64,000 nucleotides of DNA, from positions 3,844,001 through 3,908,000 of the forward strand of contig NZ_OY970459.1 of NCBI RefSeq assembly GCF_963853665.1, given 5' to 3'. Of the stretch, positions 1 to 8,727 are shown piece by piece. Positions within the stretch are counted from its first letter, which is position 1. The number at the start of each line of letters is the position of its first letter. The position numbers and the translations under genes are program-made. The notes under the pieces are model-generated. The model did not search any database. It was not told the origin of the DNA and was given only the letters and a program-made list of their open reading frames with translations. The stretch is from Mycobacterium decipiens. Its GTDB lineage: Bacteria > Actinomycetota > Actinomycetes > Mycobacteriales > Mycobacteriaceae.

Positions 1-277
1 TCCCGCAGTCGGTGTGGTGAATCAGGATGATCTCGCGGGTCCCCAGCAACCGCTGACTGATAGCCAGCGAGCGGATGGCGTCGTCGGTGACGACCCCACC
101 GGCGTTGCGGATGACGTGTGACTCCCCCTCGTTGATGCCGAGCACGCGGTAGACGTCCAGGCGGGCATCCATGCACGCCAGAACCGCGACATGTTTGCTG
201 GGCGGCAGCGGTAGCGGCCCTTTGAAGCTGCTCGCGTACTTGGCGTTGTTGGCCAGATAGTCATTGGTAACCGTCAC
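1..277 (-). CDS. canA: Beta-class carbonic anhydrase, 5' part (Rv1284-like)
   Basis: Interconverts CO2 and bicarbonate in the cytoplasm with a zinc ion. Only the first 92 codons lie in the window; the gene runs off the left edge. Reading on the minus strand from GTG at 277, the protein starts VTVTNDYLANN. It shows the first beta-CA zinc motif ACMDARLD (C35, D37, R39) and then HHTDCG (H88, C91), which complete the usual Cys-Asp/His-Cys set. The start is supported by an AGGAGG box (complement of 283-288) five bases upstream. It is divergent from the oppBCDA operon, as in M. tuberculosis. The family is clear; the symbol rests on sequence recall and synteny. Confidence 0.93.
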   Translation of the reverse strand, partial: MTVTNDYLANNAKYASSFKGPLPLPPSKHVAVLACMDARLDVYRVLGINEGESHVIRNAGGVVTDDAIRSLAISQRLLGTREIILIHHTDCG

Positions 278-496
278 GCAGGCCTCCTCGGGTATCGCGG
301 TAGGGATTTGCTACACAGATCGGTACCGCGGAGGATTCTAGCAATCGGCTACCTGGATTTCACGGGTGCGGATCGACGGGATTGGAATAGATCGGACCTT
401 CGCGAGCATCGCGTCCTACGTTAACTAGGCACACCACCGGCGGCGACCCATTCCCCCAGCTCGCTACCCTGTCCCAATGCGACACGGTGGTTGTGC
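278..496. promoter_or_regulatory. Divergent intergenic region canA / oppB
   Basis: About 220 bases separate the divergent starts of canA and oppB, so promoters for both must lie here. Apart from the AGGAGG ribosome-binding site of canA (283-288, complement) I could not fix -10/-35 boxes with confidence. Confidence 0.4.
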
Positions 497-1474
497 ATGA
501 CACGCTATCTGGCACGCCGGCTGCTCAACTACCTCGTGCTGCTGGCGTTGGCGTCGTTCCTGACGTACTGCCTGACCTCGCTGGCGTTTTCGCCGCTGGA
601 AGGCCTGATGCAGCGCAGTCCCCGTCCACCACAAGCGGTTATCGATGCCAAGGCGCACGATCTCGGCTTGGACAGGCCCATACCGATTCGCTACGCCAAC
701 TGGGTTTCGCACGCCGTCCGCGGCGATTTCGGCACCACCATCACCGGTCAGCCCGTCTCCGCCGAACTGGGGCGCCGCATCGGCGTCAGCCTGCGGCTGC
801 TGGTCGTCGGATCCGTGGTCGGCACGGCGCTGGGCGTGGTGATCGGGGCGTGGGGTGCCATCCGCCAGTACCGGCTCAGCGACCGCGTCGTCACCATGGC
901 AGCCCTGCTCGTGCTGAGCACGCCGACGTTCGTCGTGGCCAACCTGTTGATCCTGGGCGCGCTGCGGGTCAACTGGGCGCTGGGCATTCAGCTCTTCGAC
1001 TACACCGGGGAGACGTCACCGGGTGTCGCGGGCGGGACGTGGGAAAGCTTGAGCGACCGATTGCAGCATCTGGTGCTGCCGTCGCTGACGCTGGCGCTGG
1101 GGGCCGCCGCCGGTTTCAGCCGGTATCAGCGCAACGCGATGCTCGACGTCCTCGGCCAGGATTTCATTCGCACCGCCCGTGCCAAGGGGCTGACCCGACG
1201 GCGGGCCCTGCTCAAACACGGCCTGCGCACGGCGTTGATACCGATGGCGACGCTGTTCGCCTACGGGGTGGCCGGGTTGGTCACCGGAGCGGTATTCGTG
1301 GAGAAGATCTTCGGCTGGCACGGCATGGGTGAATGGATGGTCCGCGGCATCTCAACTCAGGACACCAATATCGTCGCGGCGATCACGGTCTTCTCCGGCG
1401 CTGTCGTGTTGCTCGCCGGCTTGCTCTCCGACGTCATCTACGCGGTTCTTGATCCACGGGTGCGGGTGTCATGA
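497..1474 (+). CDS. oppB: Oligopeptide ABC transporter permease OppB (Rv1283c-like)
   Basis: Inner-membrane permease of a Dpp/Opp-type peptide importer, 325 aa, the length of the M. tuberculosis protein. It begins [13 protein letters not shown] with an immediate first membrane helix and carries a BPD_transp_1 domain. The cytoplasmic EAA loop, which docks on the ATPase, is visible around residues 222-245 ([18 protein letters not shown]). A TTG six bases upstream is also in frame, but ATG at 497 matches the family start. First gene of oppBCDA; its stop overlaps the next start (ATGA). In M. tuberculosis this system has been linked to uptake of short peptides and glutathione (established knowledge). 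Confidence 0.93.
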   Translation: MTRYLARRLLNYLVLLALASFLTYCLTSLAFSPLEGLMQRSPRPPQAVIDAKAHDLGLDRPIPIRYANWVSHAVRGDFGTTITGQPVSAELGRRIGVSLRLLVVGSVVGTALGVVIGAWGAIRQYRLSDRVVTMAALLVLSTPTFVVANLLILGALRVNWALGIQLFDYTGETSPGVAGGTWESLSDRLQHLVLPSLTLALGAAAGFSRYQRNAMLDVLGQDFIRTARAKGLTRRRALLKHGLRTALIPMATLFAYGVAGLVTGAVFVEKIFGWHGMGEWMVRGISTQDTNIVAAITVFSGAVVLLAGLLSDVIYAVLDPRVRVS

Positions 1475-2370
1475 CGGCCATCGACGGGACTGCGCCAGTG
1501 GAATTCACCTCCCGCCGCAAGCTGGTGCTGCGCCGGTTCCTGCGCAACCGGGCCGCGGTCGCGTCGCTGGCGGCCCTGGTCCTGCTGTTCGTCGGCTGCT
1601 ACGCGCTGCCCCCGCTACTGCCCTACTCCTACGACGACCTCGATTTCAACGCGCTGCTGCAGCCACCCAACACCAAGCATTGGCTGGGCACCAACGCGCT
1701 GGGCCAAGACCTGCTGGCGCAGACACTGCGGGGCATGCAGAAGTCAATGCTGATCGGCGTTTGCGTCGCGGTGATCTCCACCGCAATAGCCGCCACGGTC
1801 GGAGCCATCTCCGGGTACTTCGGGGGCTGGCGGGACCGGGCGCTAATGTGGGTGGTCGATCTGCTGCTGGTGGTGCCCAGCTTCATCCTCATCGCCATTG
1901 TCACGCCGCGAACCAAAAACTCGGCCAACATCATGTTCCTGGTCTTGCTGCTGGCCGGCTTCGGCTGGATGATCAGCTCCCGCATGGTGCGGGGTATGAC
2001 GATGAGCTTGCGCGAACGCGAATTCATCCGGGCCGCAAGATATATGGGCGTCTCCAGCCGCCGGATCATCGTCGGCCACGTGGTACCCAACGTGGCGTCC
2101 ATCCTGATCATCGACGCCGCCCTCAACGTCGCCGCCGCCATCCTGGCCGAAACCGGGTTGAGTTTCCTCGGTTTCGGCATTCAACCGCCGGATGTTTCCC
2201 TGGGCACGCTGATCGCCGACGGCACCGGATCCGCGACCACCTTCGGTTGGGTGTTCCTGTTCCCGGCCGGGGTGTTGGTGCTGATTCTGGTGTGCGCCAA
2301 CCTGACCGGCGATGGCCTGCGCGACGCGCTGGACCCCGCCAGCAGAACCATGCGGCGTGGTGTGCGATGA
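1471..2370 (+). CDS. oppC: Oligopeptide ABC transporter permease OppC (Rv1282c-like)
   Basis: Second permease of the importer, 299 aa. It has a charged N-terminus ([15 protein letters not shown]), a first helix (about 30-50), a periplasmic stretch and then a BPD_transp_1 core. The EAA loop lies at about 184-206 ([20 protein letters not shown]). The start overlaps the oppB stop by four bases and its own stop overlaps the oppD start, so the three genes are probably translationally coupled. Together OppB and OppC form the channel fed by lipoprotein OppA. Confidence 0.93.
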   Translation: MTAIDGTAPVEFTSRRKLVLRRFLRNRAAVASLAALVLLFVGCYALPPLLPYSYDDLDFNALLQPPNTKHWLGTNALGQDLLAQTLRGMQKSMLIGVCVAVISTAIAATVGAISGYFGGWRDRALMWVVDLLLVVPSFILIAIVTPRTKNSANIMFLVLLLAGFGWMISSRMVRGMTMSLREREFIRAARYMGVSSRRIIVGHVVPNVASILIIDAALNVAAAILAETGLSFLGFGIQPPDVSLGTLIADGTGSATTFGWVFLFPAGVLVLILVCANLTGDGLRDALDPASRTMRRGVR

Positions 2371-4205
2371 GCCCGCTGCTCGAGGTGACCGACCTGGCCG
2401 TCACCTTCGGAACCGACGGCGATCCGGTGACCGCGGTGCGCGGCATCAGCTACCACGTCGATCCCGGCGAAGTGGTGGCGATGGTGGGCGAATCGGGATC
2501 GGGCAAGTCCGCGGCGGCGATGGCGGTGGTGGGCCTGCTGCCCGAGTACGCCGACGTCCGTGGCTCGGTGCGGCTGCAGGGAACCGAGCTACTGGGGCTC
2601 GCCGACGACGCCATGTCGCGGTTTCGGGGCAAGACGATCGGCACGGTATTCCAGGATCCGATGTCTGCGCTAACCCCGGTCTACACCGTCGGCGACCAGA
2701 TCGCCGAGGCCATCGAGGTGCACCAGCCTGGCGTCGGCAAGAAAACCGCTCGCCGCCGCGCCGTGGAACTGCTTGATCTGGTTGGTATCTCACAGCCGCA
2801 GCAGCGCGCCCGCGCGTTTCCACACGAGCTGTCCGGCGGGGAACGCCAACGCGTGGTGATCGCGATCGCGATCGCCAACGATCCCGACCTGTTGATCTGC
2901 GACGAGCCCACCACCGCCCTGGACGTCACGGTCCAGGCACAGATCCTTGACGTGCTCAAGACGGCGCGCGACGTCACCGGCGCCGGAGTCCTCATCATCA
3001 CCCACGACCTCGGTGTGGTGGCCGAGTTCGCCGACCGGGCGCTGGTCATGTACGCCGGCCGGGTCGTCGAGTCGGCCGGGGTGAACGACCTTTACCGTGA
3101 TCGCCAGATGCCCTACACCGTGGGGCTACTGGGTTCGGTCCCTCGGTTGGACGCCGCGCAGGGCACCCGGCTGGTCCCCATCCCCGGCGCGCCCCCGGCA
3201 CTGGTCGGCCTGCACACCGGGTGCCCGTTCGCGCCGCGATGCCCGCTGGTCATCGACGAATGCCGTTCCGCGGAACCGGAATTGCTCGAGGTCGCGGCCA
3301 ATCACCGGGCCGCCTGCATCCGCGCCGACCAGGTCACCGGGCGCAGCGCCGCGGAAATCTATGGGGTCGAAACCGAAGCCCGCGCGGCCGCCCCCGGCGA
3401 CACACCGGTCGTCGTGCGGGTACGTGATCTGGTCAAGACTTACCGGCTGACGAAGGGTGTGGTGCTGCGCCGGGCCATCGGCGAGGTCCGCGCGGTCGAC
3501 GGCATCGGCCTCGAACTGCGGCAGGGCCGCACGTTGGGCATCGTCGGTGAGTCCGGTTCGGGCAAGTCGACCACCCTGCACGAGATTCTGGAACTGGCTG
3601 CGCCACAATCGGGATCGATCGAAGTGCTCGGCACCGATGTCGCCACTCTGACCCCGTCGAGCCGGCGATCGCTGCGACGCGACATTCAGGTCGTCTTTCA
3701 GGACCCGGTGGCATCCCTGGACCCGCGCCTTCCCGTCTTCGACCTGCTCGCCGAGCCGTTGCAGGCCAACGGGTTCGGCAAGAGCGATACTCACGCGCGG
3801 GTTGCCGAACTACTCGACGTCGTGGGACTGCGTCGCGCCGACGCCAGTCGCTATCCCGCCGAATTCTCCGGCGGACAGAAGCAACGCATCGGCATCGCGC
3901 GGGCGCTGGCGCTGCGGCCCAAGATCCTGGCACTCGACGAACCGGTGTCGGCACTCGATGTCTCCATCCAGGCCGGGATCATCAACCTGTTGCTCGACCT
4001 GCAGGATCAGTTCGGGTTGTCATATCTATTTGTGTCCCATGATCTTTCGGTGGTCAAACACCTCGCCCACCAGGTGGCCGTCATGTTCGCCGGTACCGTT
4101 GTCGAACAGGGCGACAGTGAGGAGGTCTTCAACAATCCGAAACACGAGTACACGCAACGGCTACTGGGCGCGGTGCCGCAACCGGACCCGGGGCGTCGTG
4201 GCTAA
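2367..4205 (+). CDS. oppD: Fused twin ATPase OppD (Rv1281c-like)
   Basis: Cytoplasmic energising subunit of 612 aa with two complete nucleotide-binding domains, equal to OppD plus OppF in other bacteria. Domain 1: Walker A GESGSGKS at 41-48, signature LSGGERQR near 155, Walker B LLICDEPT, then the cysteine-containing oligopeptide-type C-terminal extension (GCPFAPRCP, about 285). Domain 2: Walker A GESGSGKS near 394, signature FSGGQKQR, Walker B ILALDEP. The open frame extends far upstream to 1329, but that part is a shadow of oppC; the ATGA overlap at 2367 and the length of 612, as in M. tuberculosis, fix the start. Confidence 0.93.
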   Translation: MSPLLEVTDLAVTFGTDGDPVTAVRGISYHVDPGEVVAMVGESGSGKSAAAMAVVGLLPEYADVRGSVRLQGTELLGLADDAMSRFRGKTIGTVFQDPMSALTPVYTVGDQIAEAIEVHQPGVGKKTARRRAVELLDLVGISQPQQRARAFPHELSGGERQRVVIAIAIANDPDLLICDEPTTALDVTVQAQILDVLKTARDVTGAGVLIITHDLGVVAEFADRALVMYAGRVVESAGVNDLYRDRQMPYTVGLLGSVPRLDAAQGTRLVPIPGAPPALVGLHTGCPFAPRCPLVIDECRSAEPELLEVAANHRAACIRADQVTGRSAAEIYGVETEARAAAPGDTPVVVRVRDLVKTYRLTKGVVLRRAIGEVRAVDGIGLELRQGRTLGIVGESGSGKSTTLHEILELAAPQSGSIEVLGTDVATLTPSSRRSLRRDIQVVFQDPVASLDPRLPVFDLLAEPLQANGFGKSDTHARVAELLDVVGLRRADASRYPAEFSGGQKQRIGIARALALRPKILALDEPVSALDVSIQAGIINLLLDLQDQFGLSYLFVSHDLSVVKHLAHQVAVMFAGTVVEQGDSEEVFNNPKHEYTQRLLGAVPQPDPGRRG

Positions 4206-5961
4206 CCGCCGCCGGCGACGACGCTGCGTCCCGGGCGCTGAGTCTGCGCTCAGGGCGTCGATGCGTGAGAAACCCAGACCCTGGACGCAGACTCAATCTT
4301 GGGTCTGCGCCGTATCGGCATTGCTCGTTGCGGCCCTGGTGCTCTCCGGATGCTCGGCCGGCACCGAGCTTGCGCCGGCCAACGGCACGGCAGCGGTCGG
4401 CACCTCCAGCGACATCAACCCGCAGAATCCCGCCACGCTGCGCGACGGCGGCAATCTTCGCCTGTCACTTACCGACTTCCCACCAAACTTCAACATCCTG
4501 AACATCGACGGCAACAACGCCGAGGTCGCGGCGATGATGAAAGCCACCTTGCCGCGCGCGTTCATTATCGGGCCGGACGGCTCGACGACCGTCGACACCA
4601 ACTACTTCACCAGCATCGAGCTGACCGGGACTTCCCCGCAGGTGGTCACCTACACCATCAATCCCAAGGCGGTGTGGTCCGACGGCACACCGATCACCTG
4701 GCGTGACATCGCCAGCCAGATCCATGCCGTCAGCGGCGCCGACAAGGCATTCGAGATCGCTTCCACCAGCGGCGCCGAACGGGTCGCGTCGGTGACCCGA
4801 GGTGTCGACGACCGGCAGGCCGTGGTGACGTTCGCCAAGCCGTACGCCGAGTGGCGCGGCATGTTCGCGGGCAACGGCATGCTGCTGCCGGCCAGCATGA
4901 CCGCCACCCCCGAGGCATTCAACAAGGGCCAACTCGCCGGGCCCGGGCCGTCGGCGGGTCCGTTCATCGTGTCGTCACTGGATCGCACTTCGCAGCGAAT
5001 CGTGTTGACCCGCAACCCGAGGTGGTGGGGGACCCGGCCACGCCTGGACAGCATCACCTTCCTGGTACTCGATGATGCCGCCCGGCTGCCGGCGCTGCAG
5101 AACAACACGATCGACGCAACCGGTATCGGCACCCTGGACCAGCTGACCATCGCGCAGCGCACCAAAGGCATCGCGATCCGACGCGCCCCCGGGCCAAGCT
5201 GGTATCACTTCACATTCAACGGTGCGGCCGGGTCGATCCTCTCCGACAAGGCACTACGCCTCGCGGTCGCCAAGGGCATCGACCGAGACACCATCGCCAA
5301 GGTCGCCCAATACGGCCTCACCAGCGACCCGGTGCCGCTGAACAACCACATCTTCGTCGCCGGGCAGGAGGGCTACCAGGACAACAGCGGCGTGGTCGCC
5401 TACAACCCGGAGCAGGCGAAACGCGAGCTGGACGCCCTGGGCTGGAAACTCAACGGCGAGTTCCGGGAGAAGGGCGGTCGTCAGCTCGTCGTACGCGATC
5501 TGTTCTACGACGCACAAAGCACCCGGCAGTTTGCCCAGATCGCACAACACACCCTGGCGGAGATCGGGGTCAAGCTCGAACTCCAGGCCAAATCCGGCAG
5601 CGGCTTCTTCACCGACTACATCAACGTGGGGGCTTTCGATATCGCGCAGTTCGGCTGGGTGGGCGACGCGTTCCCGCTGTCGTCGCTCACCCAGATCTAT
5701 GAGTCTGGTGGGGAGAGCAACTTCGGCAAGATCGGTAGCCCACAGATCGACGCGGCGATCGAGCGGACGCTGGCCGAACTCGATCCCGGCAAAGCGCGGG
5801 CATTGGCCAATGACGTCGACAAGCTGATCTGGGCCGAAGGATTCAGCCTGCCGCTCACCCAATCGCCCGGTACCGTCGCGGTCCGCAGCACGCTGGCCAA
5901 CTTCGGCGCGACAGGGCTCGCTGACCTGAACTACACCGCCATCGGGTTCATGCGGAGCTGA
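4198..5961 (+). CDS. oppA: Peptide-binding lipoprotein OppA (Rv1280c-like)
   Basis: Extracytoplasmic substrate-binding lipoprotein (SBP_bac_5 family), 587 aa. GTG at 4198 overlaps the oppD stop by eight bases and gives an N-terminus like the M. tuberculosis protein (VANRRRRRR). An ATG at 4261 is an alternative start that keeps the signal peptide. A hydrophobic segment leads to the lipobox VLSGC with lipidated Cys52. Family hallmarks include [17 protein letters not shown] and the [11 protein letters not shown] core. It captures peptides for OppBCD. The open frame upstream of 4198 is a shadow of oppD. Confidence 0.92.
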   Translation: MANRRRRRRCVPGAESALRASMREKPRPWTQTQSWVCAVSALLVAALVLSGCSAGTELAPANGTAAVGTSSDINPQNPATLRDGGNLRLSLTDFPPNFNILNIDGNNAEVAAMMKATLPRAFIIGPDGSTTVDTNYFTSIELTGTSPQVVTYTINPKAVWSDGTPITWRDIASQIHAVSGADKAFEIASTSGAERVASVTRGVDDRQAVVTFAKPYAEWRGMFAGNGMLLPASMTATPEAFNKGQLAGPGPSAGPFIVSSLDRTSQRIVLTRNPRWWGTRPRLDSITFLVLDDAARLPALQNNTIDATGIGTLDQLTIAQRTKGIAIRRAPGPSWYHFTFNGAAGSILSDKALRLAVAKGIDRDTIAKVAQYGLTSDPVPLNNHIFVAGQEGYQDNSGVVAYNPEQAKRELDALGWKLNGEFREKGGRQLVVRDLFYDAQSTRQFAQIAQHTLAEIGVKLELQAKSGSGFFTDYINVGAFDIAQFGWVGDAFPLSSLTQIYESGGESNFGKIGSPQIDAAIERTLAELDPGKARALANDVDKLIWAEGFSLPLTQSPGTVAVRSTLANFGATGLADLNYTAIGFMRS

Positions 5962-5973
5962 GCCTGTACGTGC

Positions 5974-6291
5974 TCAGGCGCGGATCAAAGCGGCGGCCTT
6001 CTCCCCGATCTGCACCGACGGCGCGTGGGTATGTCCACGAACCGCCCTCGGCACCACCGAGGCGTCGGCGACGCGCAACCTGTCGACGCCACGGAGGACC
6101 GCAGCGTGATCTGGCCGCGGTTTTCGGGCGAGCAGAATCAGGCCAAACACCACACCGTGCCCCGGCGTATCCACCGGCAAGGCTCGTCGTAATGCGGTCG
6201 GAGGGGCGAAGATCAGCTCGAGATCGGGCAGCTCCAGCTCGGGTCGGCTGCCGACAAATCCGTAGGCCTCGCCGACATTGGAGGTGAGCAT
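5974..6291 (-). pseudogene. GMC oxidoreductase C-terminal relic (Rv1279-like), internal deletion
   Basis: A minus-strand open frame starting MLTSNVGEAYGF matches the C-terminal half of a choline-dehydrogenase/GMC flavoenzyme. LPDLELIFAP and GHGVVFG are followed abruptly by the C-terminal signature GVDRLRVADAS and RGHTHAPS. The long stretch normally between these blocks, including the catalytic His region, is missing, so the fragment cannot be active. Its N-terminal counterpart lies at 8232-8708 on the same strand, on the other side of the PE/PPE pair; the two pieces are one broken gene. A short independent protein from this frame is conceivable but unlikely. Confidence 0.8.
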
Positions 6292-6300
6292 GCCGTGGCG

Positions 6301-6646
6301 TGTCCTTCCGGATGGTCGCGGGTCGGGCGCCGCCGCCAGTTTCCAACAGAAATAGCAATCGATTGCAGTCGCGAGCGGTCCCGATCATTGCGCGCGGGGG
6401 TGACGCACCGAGGCGCCAACGTGTGACTCATAACCACCGAACATGGCCTTATGCGCCCTCATTCGGCGGAGTTGTATCGGCGAATGGGAGCTAGCCAAGC
6501 CGGTATCACCGCGGTGCGAGCGTTCGGATTGACAGCCGTCAACACTGGCCTTACCTTTGCAATGCAAACGATTGCATAGCCAAGGTTCCTCAGCTCGTGC
6601 GTGCTTGGTTGTGCTGCCACCGTTACCTCGGAAAGGACTGTGCACC
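6301..6646. other. Non-coding junction upstream of the PE gene
   Basis: About 346 bases between the GMC relic and the PE start with no convincing gene. It holds a perfect 12-bp palindrome GCAATCGATTGC (6355-6366) and a related site near 6564-6576. It should also contain the promoter of the PE/PPE pair. The short open frames here have no recognisable content. Confidence 0.5.
6355..6577. repeat. Pair of related GCAA-CGATTGCA elements
   Basis: GCAATCGATTGCA (6355-6367) and GCAAACGATTGCA (6564-6576) differ at one base. The second sits inside an ATGCAA-acga-TTGCAT inverted repeat (6562-6577), 70 bases before the PE start. They could be operators or traces of the insertion that split the GMC gene. 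Confidence 0.4.
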
Positions 6647-6958
6647 GTGACATTGCGACTGGAGCCCGAAGGTTTGGCTGCGGCCGGCGCGGCACTGGCG
6701 GCCGTGACCACCTGGTTGGCGACCGGACATGTTGCCTCGTTACCAGTGCTTACCGGGGCGGTCTCGACGGCAGCCAATCCGGTGTTGCGGGGAATCGCAA
6801 CCGTTCTTGGCGCCTGGGACGACGAGCGTGCGGCGATCGCGACCAACGCGATCGAGGAGCTGGGTCGGTCGGGGGTGGGTGTGGCGGAGTCCGGTGTCAG
6901 TTATGCCGTTGGTGATGCCGTGGCGGCGTCGACGTATGTGGGCTGGGGTGGCTTGTGA
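6647..6958 (+). CDS. PE family protein
   Basis: 103-aa PE protein, the length of a bare PE domain. It starts from GTG at 6647 ([20 protein letters not shown]) and is alanine-rich and helical. The usual PE motif is degenerate: LRLEPEG rather than SFVxxxPE. A GAAAGGA box (6631-6637) precedes the start. Its TGA overlaps the next GTG (GTGA), the classical arrangement of a PE gene co-translated with its PPE partner. PE/PPE pairs normally form a heterodimer exported by a type VII (ESX) system; which ESX system cannot be told from here. The pair is absent from the equivalent place in M. tuberculosis. Confidence 0.8.
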   Translation: MTLRLEPEGLAAAGAALAAVTTWLATGHVASLPVLTGAVSTAANPVLRGIATVLGAWDDERAAIATNAIEELGRSGVGVAESGVSYAVGDAVAASTYVGWGGL

Positions 6959-8229
6959 CGGCGCCGGTGTGGTTTGCCTTGCCGCCGGAGCTGCATTCGG
7001 CGTTGCTCAGCGGTGGCCCGGGGCCGGGTTCGTTGCAGGCGGCCGCGGTGGGCTGGGCGTCGTTGAGTGCTCAGTACGCTGCGGCGGCCGAAGAGCTGAC
7101 CGAGATAGTGGCTGCGGTGCAGGCCGGGGCGTGGTTGGGGCCCAGTGCTGAGTTGTTTGTGGCCGCCTATGTGCCGTATGTGGCGTGGTTGATCCAGGCC
7201 AGTGCTGACAGTGCGGCTACGGCGGCTAAGCATGAGGCCACCGCGGCGGCCTATGTCAGTGCGTTGGCGGCGATGCCGACGTTGCCGGAGTTGGCGGCCA
7301 ATCATGCCGCGCACGCGGTGTTGGTGGGGACGAATTTCTTTGGGATCAACGCGATTCCGATCGCACTCAATGAGGCCGACTATGTGCGGATGTGGATTCA
7401 GGCCGCCACCACGATGAGTGTGTATGAGACCGTGGCGGGTGCGGCGTTGGTTTCAGCGCCGCATGCCGGCCCGGCGCCGATCATCGTCAAACCCGGACCC
7501 TCCATCCTATTTATGCCGATGCCCATGCCCATCCCACCCATACCGGTCAACCCACCCGGGTGGTTGGGGTGGCTTACGGTACTGCTCGACATGCTGGCCG
7601 GCGCGCTGGCCGAGGTGATCATAGTGCTGGTCGCCGTGCTAGCCGAGGTGCTCATAGTGCTGGCCCTAGCGCTCGAATTCCTGGGCTCGGCACTGCTTGC
7701 GGCGCTCGAGGCGCTGGTTGCCTTCCTTGGGCAAGTAATGGCCCTGCTGTTGGGGAGCATTGTGGTGGTCTTGGCGGGGCTGGCGGTTTTGACTGTGGGT
7801 GTGGGGGGCGCGGTATTGCTTGGCGGGGTTGCCGCGGCGATCACGTTGCCGATCGTGCTGCCACTTGCCATCGGCGGGGGTTCCTATTATCTGTCGACGT
7901 CCAACGACGATTCTCCCGACGCCTTCGCCGACACCCTGACGCCGACCAGTGACGAGATGTTGACGCCGAACAGGGGTGAGGCGCTGACACCGAACAAGGG
8001 TGAGACGGCATCGGCGGAGTCGAGTTCTTCTTCTGGTTCGTCGGTGTCGGTGGTGGCTTCGGATCGGGGTGCTGGGTCGTTGGGGTTTGCCGGGACCGCG
8101 GGCACGCAGTCCGTTGGGCAGCCCGCCGGGTTGATGGTGTTGGCCGGTGATGAGTTTGGTGGCGGTGATCCGCGGGTGCCGATGCTGCCGGGTAGCTGGG
8201 AGCCGAATCTGGTCGGTGCGGCGAGCTAA
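6955..8229 (+). CDS. PPE family protein with hydrophobic core and LTP repeats
   Basis: 424 aa. Residues 1-175 are a PPE domain ([22 protein letters not shown] in place of the usual [15 protein letters not shown]). A Pro/Met-rich linker follows (about 182-202), then a long hydrophobic segment (about 203-310) with three or so potential membrane helices. Three octapeptide repeats starting LTP sit at about 328-351, and the tail is Ser-rich, ending in [12 protein letters not shown]. The start is fixed by the GTGA overlap with the PE stop. It lacks the SVP, PPW or MPTR signatures of the major PPE subfamilies. Function unknown; probably ESX-exported and perhaps outer-membrane-associated. Confidence 0.82.
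   Translation: MTAPVWFALPPELHSALLSGGPGPGSLQAAAVGWASLSAQYAAAAEELTEIVAAVQAGAWLGPSAELFVAAYVPYVAWLIQASADSAATAAKHEATAAAYVSALAAMPTLPELAANHAAHAVLVGTNFFGINAIPIALNEADYVRMWIQAATTMSVYETVAGAALVSAPHAGPAPIIVKPGPSILFMPMPMPIPPIPVNPPGWLGWLTVLLDMLAGALAEVIIVLVAVLAEVLIVLALALEFLGSALLAALEALVAFLGQVMALLLGSIVVVLAGLAVLTVGVGGAVLLGGVAAAITLPIVLPLAIGGGSYYLSTSNDDSPDAFADTLTPTSDEMLTPNRGEALTPNKGETASAESSSSSGSSVSVVASDRGAGSLGFAGTAGTQSVGQPAGLMVLAGDEFGGGDPRVPMLPGSWEPNLVGAAS
7936..8007 (+). repeat. Three 24-bp coding repeats in PPE
   Basis: Three tandem degenerate 24-base units encode [16 protein letters not shown] and LTPNKGET in the C-terminal part of the PPE protein. Confidence 0.7.
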
Positions 8230-8231
8230 GC

Positions 8232-8708
8232 TGGCCGTCGATGCGCAACGCTAATCACCGCGTTGCTAAGTCGACAGGCAGCGGATAGCTGATCAACCGC
8301 TTGGGTCTTTCCGCGGCGGCCAAGCCGTTGGTTCGACCGTCGCTTTGGTATTCCACGCCGACGGCCCGGTCTCCGTCGATGCTCGCACGGCCCACTCGTC
8401 GTAGTCGGCCGCGAATCCACGCACCACATCACCGCGTTCATCGACGACGAGCCACCGAGTACCTTGCCTCGGGGCCAATAGATTTGACGACCGTCGAGCT
8501 CCGGCTGCGGTTCGGTCAGGTAATCCCAGTCGATCTCGGTGCGGAACAGCTTGCCGAAGGCCGCTGGAATCGCGATGAATCTGTTCTTATCGCGCGGCCC
8601 CGCTTCCAGCGCCACCACCGCCGTGGTCGGGTCGGCGCTGAGCCGATTGGCTACGACCGCTCCGGCTGAGCCGGTACCGACTATGACGTAGTCGCACTGA
8701 TTGTCCAT
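8232..8708 (-). pseudogene. GMC oxidoreductase N-terminal relic (Rv1279-like)
   Basis: From ATG at 8708 the minus strand encodes an intact FAD-binding start (CDYVIVGTGSAGAVVANRL) through the GMC signature region (GKVLGGSSSMNAVMW). Near 8430 the frame breaks: the expected continuation (VRGFAADYDEW) is in another frame. Further on, pieces in a third frame (RAVGVEYQSDG, then RLISYPL) show additional deletions. The downstream half continues at 5974-6291 beyond the inserted PE/PPE pair. The M. tuberculosis orthologue is a single intact gene of more than 500 codons. This is a dead gene. Confidence 0.85.
8245..8266 (+). terminator. Hairpin after PPE
   Basis: GCAACGC (8245-8251) and GCGTTGC (8260-8266) form a perfect seven-pair stem with an eight-base loop, 16 bases after the PPE stop. 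There is no U-tract, which is common for mycobacterial terminators. Confidence 0.45.
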
Positions 8709-8727
8709 CACCTATCCCGGTTCGGGC

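Noticed and set aside
3802..4197. N-terminal extension of OppA
   Set aside because: Overlaps the conserved second ATPase domain of oppD in another frame; the lipoprotein signal begins after 4198.
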